DNA from: Jaltomata sinuosa
Lineage: Eukaryota > Streptophyta > Magnoliopsida > Solanales > Solanaceae
Reading direction: 5' to 3'
NCBI GenBank assembly: GCA_003996215.1
Contig: QJPP01000028.1
Location: forward strand, 1,302,001-1,366,000
DNA: 64,000 nt
How positions within the stretch are numbered: the stretch's first letter is position 1; every line of letters starts with the position of its first letter. This document shows positions 46,947-59,395 of this stretch, one piece after another. The position numbers and the translations under genes were made by a program. The notes under the pieces were generated by a model. The model searched no databases. It worked only from the letters and a program-made list of their open reading frames with translations, and was not told the origin of the DNA.

Positions 46947-48356
46947 TGTAACGACCGGGTTCATCATTACGGATAAACTTTTCATGCCATGTTTCGAGTC
47001 AAAAAACTTCTAGATTTGGGAGTTGAAAATTTTGGGCTAGGCTAGTTTTGGCCAGTTTTAGAGTGAGGTATGGTCTAGGGCAATCTGAGTAAGGATTGGG
47101 TAAAGTATCTCGATTTGAGCTATTTTTTCATTTAGGTAAGACATAAAGGAATCTGGGAGACTTTCCGGAATCGAATTTGGGTAAGTAGAATTTTTGGAAT
47201 CGAGGTTAATGTGAAGGGGTTGTTCCGGAATGTAAAGAAATTAAGTGTGTTGTAAAATAGACCTTTTTGAGAGGATTTATGACTTTCTGTCCCTTGTCAA
47301 CTGCTACAGCGGTTGACACACCACCATAGCGACCTCCGCTATAGGAAAAATTATCGCTATAGTAGAAGTCAACGCCGGTCAGCACCGCTATAGAGGTAGG
47401 TTCCGCTACGGCGGTACCGCTATAGCGAAGTGTGGACCGCTATAGCAGAGTGACGGGATCATAAAACTTAAAAATGGGTTTAATATTTTGATTCTCTCCT
47501 ATTTAACCCCAAAACAGATGAGGGCTACTCCAAGAACCCTCCTAGGCTGCTCCAAAGCTTGGGAGCCATGGGGAGGAGGGATTTTGGCTGAAAGGACATG
47601 AAACCACGAATTCAGGCCTGCAGAATCATCAGGGAATGCCTTCACGGAGCCAGAAAGGGAATGGTGCAGCTGCTCGACATCCAGGTAGGCTAGGTTTTTT
47701 CCAAAGAGTAGATTGACTGCGTTCATTTTCTTATTATTGTGTAGAATGAAAGTGAGAATCCATGGATAGGCCTTCGGGCATGGAGTCTGGAGGAAATTGT
47801 TGATTTGTTGGATTAGTTGGAAATGGTAGAATCAGGATATGGTGTTGTGATATTCTAGGCATTGCTTAATTTGTGTGATTTTGCTAATAAATGCGGGAAC
47901 TAGAATATCAGAAGGTTCGAGGAACCAGAAAAGGGTTAGTAATTAACTATTGTGCAAGGAATTGAAGTTTCGGAAACTAATTGGTATAATTAGGATATTC
48001 ATTGGTTTGTGCTATAAGGTTGGAAAAGGTTTTCCCAGGTTGTATTTGATCTTAGGAAGAGGGTCAGGAATAAATGTATTTAATTGCATGCTTAAAGGGG
48101 CGAACCGGGGTTAGTCTTTGGATGAGATTTGACGGTTCATAGTGTATCTGGAATGGGGTAGGTGATGTGTTGATTTCCATATGCATTATATGTTTGTGTA
48201 CTCTTATCTAAGTATTTGTATGAGATGCATTGCTTAGGAATAATTAGGAATGTCTAATAGTCCTATTTAGCAGTATTGTAAATTGAACTGTGTGTTGTGC
48301 TTCTTGGTTTACAAGTTGATTGTTCATTGTTATGACTGTGGATTATTTGAAATTCG

Positions 48357-48545
48357 GTTGGCTCGGGTACTACGCCTGGTATGAAATATACTAACAGTTG
48401 GCTCGGGTAGCATACCTAGTATGAGATATACTAATGGTTGGCTCGAGTACCACGCCTGGTACGAAATATACTAATGGTTGGCTCGGGTACCACACCTGGT
48501 ATGAGATATACTAATGATTAGCTCAGGTACCACGCCTGGTATGGG
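48357..48545 (+). repeat. Minisatellite, 40-bp unit, about 5 copies
   Basis: Units begin GTTGGCTCGGG at 48357, 48397, 48437, 48477 and (degenerate) 48517, with a common core ACCACGCCTGGTATGA. Confidence 0.9.
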
Positions 48546-48639
48546 TTTATTGTACTGCATTATTGTATTGATATTATTGTATTGTTGTAGCTGGTATTGG
48601 TTCCATGAGTGGATCGGGTTGTGTTTATAAATTGTGATA

Positions 48640-49240
48640 TTGAATTTTGGTCCTGGTGTAGGCCGGGATATTATATTGTGAGTTTGGTCTTGGTGTAGGC
48701 CGAGTTGTTATATTATATTGTGAGTTTAGTCTTGGTGTAGGCCGGGTTGTTATATTATGTTATTAGTTGGTCTTAGTGTAGACCGGGTTATTATGTTGGT
48801 TACTAGTTTGGTCTTGGTGTAGACCGGGTTATTATGTTACTTATTAGTTGGTCTTGGTATAGACCGGGTTATTATGTTGGTTATTAGTTGGGTCTTGGTG
48901 TAGACCGGGTTATTATGTTAATTATTAATTGGTCTTGGTGTAGACTGGGTTATTATGTTGGTTATTAGTTTGGTCTTGGTGTATACCGGGTTATTATGTA
49001 ATTATTAGTTGGTCTTGGTGTAGACCAAATTATTATATTGGTTATTAGTTTGGTCTTGGTGACGACCGGGTTATTATGTAATTATTAGTTGGTCTTGGTA
49101 TAGACCGGGTTATTATGTTGGTTATTAGTTTGGTCTTGGTGTAGACCGAGTTATTATGTTAATTATTAGTTGGTCTGGGTGTAGGCCGGGTTATTATGTT
49201 GATTATTAGTTGGTCTTGGTGTAGACTTGGTTTGTCATGT
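48640..49240 (+). repeat. Minisatellite, 39-41-bp unit, about 15 copies
   Basis: The core GGTCTTGGTGTAGACCGGG, followed by TTATTATGTT and a variable TTATTAG part, recurs about every 40 bp. An isolated echo occurs near 49370 (GGGTCTTGATGTAGACC). Each unit has a GGTCT...AGACC inverted repeat. Confidence 0.9.
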
Positions 49241-49724
49241 TAACACCTAGATGTGTTAGAGGGATCCGGGTGGGTCTGGACTATTTAAAAGAGGTTATGT
49301 GCTCATAAATTGATGTCATTAAATGTACTAATGGCGGTCATGAATTATCGTGGTTAATAAACTAAGGGTGGGTCTTGATGTAGACCGGGGTAGTCTGTTG
49401 AACACTTAGGTGTGGATGGAGGATCCTTGGAGGGTCCAGGTTATGTGATCTAACAAGGGACTTAGATGTAGTTTTATGGTGGTCATTGAAGGTGTCAATG
49501 GTTGTTGGTGAATTGCATGTGGTTGGTAAATATAGAGGGAGACTGAAAATCTGGTTGTGGTTATTGGTTAACATAACCAGGTGGTAAAGTTGTCCTAGAA
49601 GTCCTGAAAAGTTCGGACAATAGTAGGTAATACTTTGGGTATAAGTGGTTTGGTTGGGTAGTTGGCCGGATTTAGTCTGGATAATTGGTCAAGGTAGTTG
49701 ACTGGGGTAAAGGTTAAAGGTGAC

Positions 49725-49860
49725 TTGGAAAGTGTAGGTGTCAAGGTGATTTGGTAAGTCTAGGTGTCAAGGAGACTTGGAAGTCTGGGTGACAAGGCGA
49801 TTTTGAGAAGTCTAGTTGTGAGTGAGACTTGGGAAGTCCTAGATGTCAGAGTCAAGACTA
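49725..49860 (+). repeat. Degenerate tandem repeat 'gacttgg.aagt.taggtgtcaagg'
   Basis: Four or five imperfect units of roughly 30-35 bp within the same LTR. Confidence 0.7.
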
Positions 49861-50453
49861 GGGTGGTGGAGTTGGCAGCAAAAGGTTAAGAAGGTCGGTT
49901 TCGAAATAGGGGATTGATAAAAGCGATGTTGAAAGGGATGAAGTATTTACCTTGTGCATTTTATCTTGATTTTTATATGATGGTAGGAGTGAATTCGGGT
50001 CAGCCGATGATGCCTACCAGTACGTGTGTTTGTACTGATTCTACTCTTGCTATACCTTTTTGGGTATAGTCTGGTTACAGGGTTGGTGATGTTTCACAAG
50101 TTCAGGATTGCGGTGATCTTCCAGCAGCTCCTACTTCTTTCTAAGGTGGTAGTTGTGTCCATCTTATGTTATAAGCTCATCTTGTAGAAGCTCTTGTACC
50201 GGCTTAGACTAGGTTCCGGGGAGGTTATTTATATTGTTAGTAAATTTCCGCAAGTTCTAAAGGTTGTGTAATTTCGAAAGTTATTGTACAAAGATTTTTC
50301 AAATATTTTGTAAAAGGATCTCTCATGTATTAAGGGATTTATTTTATGGTTTCTTTTCTTTTCTGCATTGCCTGTTGGTTCAGGTGGTAAGGGTTCTCCT
50401 ATCTAGGTGTATTAGAGTAGGTGCCCGCATAGCCCGTTAGTTGGGTCGTGACA

Positions 50454-51585
50454 AATGGTATCAGAGCCCTGGTTACCGGTCTCCCTGTACAAGAGCAAAG
50501 TGTCGGATAGAGTCCCACAGATTGGTGTGTTGACGTCCACATCTAATCCTAGGGAAGCTATGAAGTATTCTAGGAAACACTTCTCTTCTTTCATTCCTTT
50601 TCATGCGGTTTCGTTACTTGCTTGTATGGGTTGAGTCCAATTGGTATCTCTCGATTCTAATTGGTATCTCAACAAGGTGAAGGATGTCATTAGACTCCGG
50701 GTACGACAAACAAGCAAGAAGGATTGGAACCGGGAAGGTTTCAATTGGTATCTGGCCTGAGAGGCTGTGGTAAGGCATGAGTGATTGGCTAAGGGTCATC
50801 CATGGGACGCATATAGAGTAATTGTTGTGGTGTAATTTTTGTGTAGCTTGAAACTGAAGTGTTTGTGTAGTACAATGCAGGCATGATTTACTGATTCGTA
50901 TATGATTGTTGCCTGGTTATGAAATTATGAGTCTTAAGGAAATGGTAATTGATTTTCGGTATGATTGAGTATGGTTATGTGCTGGGTGTGCTTGGAATTA
51001 GAATTACATGTAAAGGTTTCAAGGAAAGGGCTCATCATTGGTTAAGATGGTGAGGGAAAATGATTATGACTGTAGGGAAACTTTGGTTTCTGGATAGTCG
51101 GGACTTGGTTGGGAACCAAGGGAACTAGGGGGTTATTCGTACTTGATAGCGAAAGTGTATTGTTAAGAATAATTGCTTGCATAATCCTCTTGTTGATTTG
51201 TGATAATTGATGCTAAGTTTCAGTCTGTGTAGTGCCGGGAATGGTCTTGAGGGTTGTTTAAGACCATGGAGGGATTAATGGGATTAAACAATGTTAACAA
51301 GGAAGGGGGATGAGAGAAATGTTTTTTAAGAGAATGGTAAATTTTCTGGGCTACTAACTTTGGGGGTTGCCATAGTAGTGTGCAGGTCGCTATAACGGGA
51401 TGGACAGGGTATAATCCCTGTCCTGTTTTTCCCCGATTCTGTCTTTCATTCCCGGGTCATTTGAAATCACTATTTGAGCTGCGAGCTGTTGCAGGAATTA
51501 TTTAGCATCCATGCGCAATAAGAGGAAAGAGTAGATAAGGTAGCTCGGGGTATTGGTGAAATTTTGATTTACCACTGGTGGGTGT
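50454..51585 (+). other. Primer site and non-coding remainder of the Gypsy element
   Basis: After the primer site (50456-50467) and a short 'cggatagagtcccaca' leader, no gag can be read. The sequence has a CGCTATAACGGG word near 51389 like the LTR clusters, so it may be a rearranged LTR-type piece. It is cut at 51586 by the next element. Confidence 0.55.
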
Positions 51586-54299
51586 TGACACCCAATTTTG
51601 GCTCTCCGTGCTTAAAATTAACGTCTTCAGGCTTCCTGATCGTTAAAGAGCACAAAATACATTTTTTTACACATTTTTTCATGAAATATAATAATTTATT
51701 GATAATCATCCTTATTTTAGAAATTTTATCAATTTATTGATATATTTTATTTTTCTCACAATTTATTGATAATTATCCTTTATTTGGTAAATATTAGGAT
51801 TTTATCAATTTATTGTCATTATACAATTTTGACAATCGCAATTTTTTTTTTTTTTTTTTACAGTCATCCGCACACGTACACAATACAAATACTACAATTT
51901 CAATTATTTAAAACACATTACATTTTATTTTATTTTTTAATCACATACCAATGCACGCATTTTTGTACATTATTTATATTCTCTAATACATTCCGCAAGC
52001 ACAAGAAGTCAGAGAAATTAATTCTAATACACAGAGCAACAAATCAATCAAGTCAAGGTCTTGTCACCTTTATTAAAGTGACATTTGACATGACCGAATA
52101 CGGCTTTTATCTTTTGGATAATACATTTTTATTTAATGGTTAATAGGGTGAAAAATCCACTAGTTAATAACCAAAAAATAAAAGGATTAATCTTTTATTT
52201 TTTGGACAAAGGGGGGAGGGGTGCATTTTTATTAAGGGGGGCTGATTTCTTTTAAATACACACACTACATTACACTACACAGACAGAGACACTAAAAAAT
52301 TACACTACACTACACACACCCACACTTTTTATTATCTTCCTCTCCTCACTCTCTCTCTCTCCCGTTTGCTCTTCTCCGGCTAGCAAAACGCCGGAGCTCC
52401 GGCGAACGAGCTCCGGCCATGAACAACCACACGGCCACCAACGCCCTCTCTCTCTCTCATTATTAATTTTCCGGCGATGAGCTCGCCGGAGCTCCGACGA
52501 GCAGCCACCACCAGAGCTCCCTCAACACTACAATCCCCACCTTTCTTCTCCTTGGCCGGATCTATCAGATCTGACCGGAGAAAACATCTCCGACTGACTG
52601 GATGTTGTTGAGGTAATATGTCATTTTGTATGGTTTACAGATCTGGCCGGAGTTATTATTTTTTCTCCGGCGGCGTTTGTGTTTTCCGGCTACTTATGCT
52701 TATCTTTGTGTTGCTGCTGTAGTATTTTGTTGCTATTTTCTGGACTGTTTTGGCTAATTTTGTGTCGATTTTGACCCAAAAAATTCACTCCGGACATGAT
52801 CTTGCTCGGTACTGTTTAGCCGATTTTGGGGCTGTTTGGACGATTTTGTCCTTGCTCTTTACTATTTTCGATATTACACTGATATCGAACAAATACTACA
52901 CTACAATGGCCAATGAAAAAACTCCCGTCGATTTTTGAGGCCTCCACAATATAAAAGACGGATACATACATACATATGTAGCCAAAACAAATAAATTTTG
53001 GGCGATGACGAAATCTTGTTATTACAAGACGAAATAAAAAGTTTTATGATCCGCATCTTGGCAAGGTGATCTCGGGTGGCCAACCGATGCTTCGCAGCCA
53101 TGGCGTATCTAAAACTTAATACAACTACATATCTGAGTCCATACTACAATAAAATTCTATTTTCTTATATTTACATACATATATGTATTTCTTGACTTAT
53201 TTTGGTAAATATTTATTTGTTATTAATATTTTTACTAAGTGTTTATACAGGTACGTGAGGATGCTTCCCGAAGACGATAATTAAAAGGAGTTTGAAAATC
53301 TCCCCAAAATTCATTGCTTTATTTATATCCTTGCAACTCTTGTAATTGTACAAAAACTAAAATATAGTGAAAACTTTACTTTTGGGGTGTCGGGTGGGAG
53401 TGTCCCTTTATTTACTTATCTATTTTTACGCGCTTAGGCAAAACTTTAAGTCGTAAATACTTTTATAAACAAATTAATTTAACTTAGATACTTAAGTTAA
53501 TTAATTCATATTTTTTACGTTACGCAAACATTAGGACGTCTTTTCTTTACTTTTCCTTCTAATTAGTTTACTTGAACTTTACAAATAATTCTTTGTTTAA
53601 AAACACTTTTAAACTAATATTCCTTTCTCATTCTTAAACTCATTTTTTCTTGCAAAAGTGAAACAATATTTACATAATGAAAAACGCAAGTCAATCGATG
53701 TAATTATTGTACAACCTTTTCAATGCTCCTTTTACATTCTTTGCTCAATGTATTTAACATACATTACTTACACATTTTCTTTATATATATTTCGTAATAG
53801 TATCTACTTATATCTACATATTTACATACTTACACACTTTTCATATTAACAATATACATTCTTTTACACTCTTTTGTATACTTTCTTACATATAAATTTT
53901 CATACATATAAATTTTCTCATACATATAAAAGTACATTTTTCATACTCTTATGCACATATTTTAAACTTGTATACATATATTTTCTACTGTTCATATTTA
54001 TACTTTTTTCAAAAAATGATGTTTTACCTCCTCTCTCTTTAAAAATTAAGTTTAGTCAGGTACCACATTTGTGGATTTCGAAGGATGCCTAACACCTTCC
54101 CTTCGGAATAACTTGAACCCTTACCTAGAATCTCAAATGGTTTTTCGCAGATTAAAATGCGAGTCATACATGTCAATAATAAAAAATAGGTTTCCTTATT
54201 TTCCTTAAAAATTGGGTGGCGACTCTGTACACCATAAAAAATTATTTTAGAGTCCATAAGTTGTGCTTTATCTAACCTTGGTAAAAATAGGGCATGACA
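51586..54299 (+). repeat. 5' LTR of the coding-free element
   Basis: 2714 bp. It shares most blocks with 60541-63609 but diverges at about 52250-52620, where this copy has its own CT- and CCGG-rich leader. Its distal part is AT-rich with TACATA words. Confidence 0.88.
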
Positions 54300-54302
54300 G
54301 AA

Positions 54303-54320
54303 TGGCGACTCTGCTGGGGA
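54303..54320 (+). other. Primer-binding site of the coding-free element
   Basis: TGGCGACTCTGCTGGGGA, 3 bases after the LTR end. The assignment to tRNA-Arg is from memory of Ogre-type elements and should be checked against tRNA genes. Confidence 0.7.
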
Positions 54321-55315
54321 TAAGAACCAGGTTCTAACCATCATAGACTCAATTTTTCAATTGAGGGAGGTATTTCTATTCACATTTTGATTATTTAATT
54401 TTTCAAATTATTTTTGCACACTATGAATTGTATATGTTATTTATATTGTACATACAAATTTTTAGTTTTGCTTATACATAAATGCTTTATATTAATTATT
54501 CTTTGATTCATTATATACTTTATAATATAGATATATGTTCGAAATATTTCTACACATTATTTATTTAATTATCACATCGTTTCTATTGAGTCTTGGCCTT
54601 ACACTATCACACACTGTGGTTCACGCGAGGAGTGTTTCACTCCTCCAAAACTTCTTTGGATTCCTTATCTTTAGAGTCGGCGCGTTTAAATTACTATGCG
54701 TCTTCTCGCAGTTGTCCGAATATTCTTTATCAGCTTAGGTGAATCTACTCTTAGAATCCTTAGGCCGTTGTACATACGATCGTTACTTTAGTCGAATTAG
54801 TTTTTATTCTTTATTTGTTATATATTTTTAATTGATACTTGCTCTTTGATTATTATATATTCTGCGTTTTTATATTTTTGTGCATACTTTTTGGTTTATA
54901 CATATATGTACATATGTCATCTTCGCCCTCGTCCATTTTGTCTGACGATTTTGGTTGACTTGTGTTGAGCCTGAGACCTTTTCAATCCCTCACATTCGTT
55001 CTCGGTCTGTAAGACCATCCTTCACAATTTATCATTCTTTCCCATGCCCATTGTCGATCTTCAATTCCTCACATTCGTTCTCGATCTATAAGATCATCTT
55101 TCATATATCGTTCTTTCTCATACCCGGTGTCAATCTTTACGATCACTCTATTGGATTTCATCATTCTTTTTCAAGAAATTTTCAATACAGCCTTGTACAT
55201 TCTTTTCATTTTTATACCGTACCTTTTTCTTGTCCAAACTCACTCATAGCTTTACTTTTTTCGATATAATCGCTCAAAGTAATTATACAACTCACATACA
55301 ACTAGGTATTGGTTC
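54321..55315 (+). other. Leader region of the coding-free element, no ORF
   Basis: AT-rich, with a repeated 'cctcacattcgttctcg.tct.taaga' word pair (about 54990 and 55078). No gag-like text in any frame. Confidence 0.5.
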
Positions 55316-55386
55316 GAACTACGTTTTGACCTGATTCTTGTCCTGACAAGATACGTAGGCAACCTTACATAAGGGTTCGGTCTTCC
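55316..55386 (+). ncRNA. Structured-motif copy A (three-way junction)
   Basis: Stem 1 GACC/GGTC (55328-55331 with 55379-55382); joining TGAT; stem 2 TCTTGTC/GACAAGA (55336-55342 with 55345-55351); joining TACGTAGGC; stem 3 AACCTTA/TAAGGGTT with one bulge (55361-55377); joining C. It lies outside the tandem array. Confidence 0.55.
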
Positions 55387-55928
55387 ATTGTTTCAAATAA
55401 TTTCTCCAGGATTTTAAGAACTGGGGCAAATCTTTGAAACAATTCAAATACCCTCTCCAAAGTCCTGTTGACAGCGCAAACCAACAGTTTCCGTCAAATC
55501 CAAATCTCCCTGACATCGGTGTCAATATTGGCCTTACATTCAAACCTTCACTCGACTTTGATCCTAGAACATGGGACATAAGTTTCTTTTTCTCTCAATC
55601 ATCGTAGATTATGAAATGTGACATTTTGGCCTTCACTTTCAAAATCAAGAGTTCAACACTCTCCCAGTCATTCAATTCTTCCGACAGCGGCGAAGTAATA
55701 TCAAATATTTGCCATGCTTCTCTTTCTTTGTAATATTTTCAGCATATTAGAGTAGTGACAAAACTCTGTCTATCTTTTTACATCCGTCATCTTGATTGTC
55801 TGATCAAAGTATTTTTAAAAAAAGCTCATTGTCTGCAATTGGTTCCTCTCAGCCGCCTGTCACACCATTTTTCAAGAATAACCACCAGTTTATGACAATC
55901 ATACATATCACACCCATGGATTCATTCT

Positions 55929-56008
55929 GAACTACGTCCTGACCTGATTCTCATCTTAATTCATCTTGGTGAGATATGTAGGCAATCCTACATAAGGGTT
56001 CGGTCTTC
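55929..56008 (+). ncRNA. Structured-motif copy B (three-way junction)
   Basis: Stem 1 GACC/GGTC (55941-55944 with 56002-56005); stem 2 TCTCATC/GGTGAGA with one G-T pair and a 12-nt loop (55949-55955 with 55968-55974); joining TATGTAGGC; stem 3 AATCC/GGGTT with one T-G pair (55984-56000). A lone copy 1 kb before the array. Confidence 0.55.
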
Positions 56009-56839
56009 CTGCTATTCTAAAAATGATTTTCCTAGGACTGCAAACTGGGGCAAATATTTTGGAACGGTCCACTGACGCTCTCAACCCTCAAAAAATAATG
56101 ACAAGCGTCAGTCAATTCTCTGAAGTCCGAAATTCAAGATTATCAATATCACTCTTACCATAATCTCCATTCGACTTTAGTCTCAAAATCTGAAGACCTA
56201 AGTCTCTCTTCGAACCTCTCAAATGTCGTAGGCCATGGAACTACGGTGGATCACTTTCACTTTCCAAATCTAAGGGTTCAACACAAGTTGGCTCATTTTC
56301 TTTGTAGGCGCGCCTATCATAGGATATCAAGCAATAAAAAGAGAGGAGTCGAGTCTGAAGAAGTTAAATAATCTCTGAACTTCACATGAGATAACATCCG
56401 ACCTCGAACTTTTTGAGGCATCCATATTCAATGGGACAGACAAATCAGGGGAGTTTTGACCATGTAATTATATTATTTTTCTTCACGACTTTCCTACTTT
56501 CACTCCTTTCTTATTTCTTTACAGGAGAACCGTCCCCACTTAATCGAGGATGGATACGCCAATAAATGCCCTCGCAAGCGATCGAGAGGCCACAATATGT
56601 CATCTTCAAACAACAATTGGAGACGATCACGATAATGGACGATCTCCATAAACAATTGGGAAATCACAACAACGATCATCCTCACAAACAGTCGGGAGAC
56701 ACTCTCATCGAGGACATCACCAACACCCGACATACGAGGCATCGCTCCGAGTTTGTCTATATCTTTGCATTATTTTTTATACATATTTTTTATATTCGAT
56801 AAATATCTTAATTTTTTGCCTTATATTCCTTCTAGAGGT
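56009..56839 (+). other. Interior of the coding-free element between motif copies, nothing recognised
   Basis: No supported ORF. Short repeated phrases such as 'ctttcaa.atctaagggttcaacac' link this part to about 55635, indicating old duplication of a unit larger than the motif. Confidence 0.45.
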
Positions 56840-57815
56840 GAATTCTTTTCTGCACATACATTTGCTATCGTATCTTCACGAACTACGCGAACCTGATTCT
56901 CATCTCGATGAGATACGTAGGCATCCCTTCTTGAGTTCGGTACTCCTTATTAGAAAAAAAAAGTGTGTACATACATTTAGTTCGTATCTTCATGAACTAC
57001 GCGAACCTGATTCTCATCTCGATGAGATAAGTAGGCAGCCCTTCTTGGGTTCGGTATTCCTTATTAGAAAAAACAAACAAAAAAAAAATCTGCACATACA
57101 TTTTAGTTCGCATCTTCACGAACTACGCGAACATGATTCTCATCTCGATGAGATACGTAGGCAGCCCTTCTTGGGTTCGGTATTCCTTATTAGAAAAACA
57201 AAAAAAAAATGTGTACATACATTTTAGTTCGTATCTTCACGAACTACGCGAACCTGATTCTCATCTTGATGAGATACGTAGGCAGCCCTTCTTGGGTTCG
57301 GTATTCCTTATTAGAAAAACAAACAAAAAAAAATGTGTACATACATTTTAGTTCGTATCTTCATGAACTACGCGAACCTGATTCTCATCTCGATGAGATA
57401 TGTAGGCAGCCCTTCTTGGGTTCGGTATTCCTTATTAGAAAAACAAACAAACAAAAAAAATGTGTACATACATTTTAGTTCGTATCTTCACAAACTACGC
57501 GAACCTGATTCTCATCTCGATGAGATACGTAGGCAGCCCTTCTTGGGTTCAGTATTCCTTATTAGAAAAACAAAACAAAAAAATGTGTACATACATTTTA
57601 GTTCACATCTTCATGAACTACGCATACCTGATTCTCATCTCAATGAGATACGTAGGCAGTCCTTCTTGGATTCGGTAATCCTTTACAAAAAAAAGGAGTT
57701 TATTTTTACTTTACATCTTATACCCTATCCTCTTGAACTATACAGACCTGATTCTTTTTTATACAAGATACGTAGGCAACCCCTAATAAGGGTTCGGTCT
57801 CATTTTTCATAAAAA
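56840..57815 (+). repeat. Tandem array, 114-126-bp unit, 8 copies, each with the structured motif
   Basis: Motif starts (GAACTACG or variant) are at 56880, 56994, 57120, 57241, 57365, 57491, 57615 and 57735. Each unit is the motif followed by TATTCCTTATTAGAAAAA, an A-rich run of variable length, and TGTGTACATACATTTTAGTTCGTATCTTCA-type text (split here by variation). Several frames stay open across it; this is a result of repetition, not coding. Confidence 0.92.
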
Positions 57816-59130
57816 AAAAAAAAAAAATGGAAAAAACATGAAAGTTTTGACTTGGTTGGTACCAACATAGTTAGAAGTGTGCATGAGAAAGAAACAAATG
57901 GTATGATGGAGAGGATCAATTTCGTGGTAAACCATAGATCCTTTTGATACCTCTTAATCGCACCTTAGTGACACTCGAAAAGTTCTCTTGCATGCATCTA
58001 AGACAAGAACAAAACCAACCTCATTGTTTTATGTGCATTGTGTGGCGAGCATTAGATTAATTCATTGCATTGCTTTGTTGATCTAGAACTTGGCCTAAAT
58101 GTTTGTTGAGGCGAAATCCTGAGTTACACTTGATTTGGGAAAGGATCGTAGGCCTTCTTTGACCCGATTGAGCCTTTCATAACCTACCAAATGACATTAT
58201 CCCTAGCATTCCCCCTTTTGAGCCTGAAGCCTTTTCTTTGAACAACCACATCTCAGCCTATACCTTTCTGAGTGCTTACATGCACTACCCTCTTTTGGCC
58301 CGACCTCCCTGAGCGCACTAAAATGTGCAAATTACGAACAAAGATTCAAGATCAAAGATGCCAAAGGCAGAAGATGCAAAGTCCCAGAAGAATAAAGATG
58401 AAAATACGACTTTAAAGAAAGAGTAAAATTCCCCACAAATCAAAACATGGAGAAATCTCCCAAAAAAAAAAATAGAAGAGGAAAGAACTCCAAGAGGGGA
58501 AAAAAAGACTCCAACAACGAAAAGAAGTCGATACAAATTCAAAGAAAGGGACTACGAGACAAAGAAGATCAAGCGTCCAAATGCAACAAATGTCAAAGCA
58601 CAAATATAGTGCATGCTCAAAGGAGGATTAGTCACTTTTATCCCAAATAATATCCTACCCATCCCCAAGCCTACATTACAAGCTGATAAAAGCCCTACAT
58701 GATCCTATTTCAAGTGTTCTCACATTAGTGGATACTTACATGAAGGTCAAGCCTATGGTATCACAATCGCATGCATTGAACATCCTTCTGAGTGTGAGTG
58801 CACTTCTCAAAATGTCCTAAAATCAAAATACTCAAATGTGTGAAGAATAGGACTTTCTTTTGGTGAGGCACGTGAAACATGAGGAAAGATATAGTTTAAA
58901 ATCTTTGTTTGAATCAAGAGGAACAAATCTTGTCGATACTTAGGTACGTCTGCGGTACCATTTGAAACTATTGGAATTACCCGAAGTTGATCTCGGTTAG
59001 CTGGGAAAGATGGTGGAATTCTTATGCATAAGACTAATTGTTGGTACCAACTGAAAGTCAAGACATGATTTTCTTTTCAACATTCTTACAACAAAAAAAA
59101 AAAAAAAAAATCAATCAAAAAGTTTTCTTC
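57816..59130 (+). other. Interior of the coding-free element between arrays
   Basis: Contains purine-rich stretches (58440-58560), no recognisable domain. The Lys-rich 67-residue ORF at 58447-58650 is composition-driven. Confidence 0.5.
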
Positions 59131-59131
59131 C

Positions 59132-59395
59132 TTCACAGGCGCCCACCTTCTAATGCGGGTATTTACAGTTCAGTACTTTTACAGGCGCCCACCTTCTAAT
59201 GCGGGTATACAGTTCAGTACTTTCACAGGCGCCCACCTTCTAATGCGGGTATTTACAGTTCAGTACTTTTACAGGTGCCCACCTTCTAATGCGGGTATTT
59301 ACAGTTCAGTACTTTTATAGGCGCCCACCTTCTAATGCGGGTATTTACAGTTCAGTACTTTTACAGGCGCCCACCTTCAAATGCGGGTATTCATT
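59132..59395 (+). repeat. Tandem array, 46-bp unit, 6 copies
   Basis: Units start at the CAGGCGCCCACC word at 59136, 59182, 59226, 59272, 59318 (variant TAGGCG) and 59364; steps 46, 46, 44, 46, 46 give or take small indels. The body is TTCTAATGCGGGTATTTAC then AGTTCAGTACTTT. The last copy passes directly into the next array. Confidence 0.9.

Larger units (their letters stand above)
46947..50453 (+). mobile_element. 3.5-kb Gypsy LTR with internal minisatellites
   Basis: Starts TGTAACGACC, ends GGGTCGTGACA, and is followed by TGGTATCAGAGC (50456-50467), the initiator tRNA-Met primer site, so it is a 5' LTR. Clustered CGCTATAG words (about 47320-47450) precede a CTATTTAACCCC promoter-like core. 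The length is inflated by two 40-bp-period arrays (48357-48545, 48640-49240). The matching 3' LTR is not in the window. Confidence 0.85.

Noticed and set aside
56838..57812. Long overlapping ORFs (up to 159 codons) in the 120-bp array
   Set aside because: They arise because the repeat unit stays open in more than one frame; the protein text is a repeat artefact and the unit length varies in non-multiples of three.
55316..57812. CRISPR-like array
   Set aside because: Plant nuclear context; the units are near-identical throughout, with no constant-repeat and variable-spacer alternation and no cas genes.
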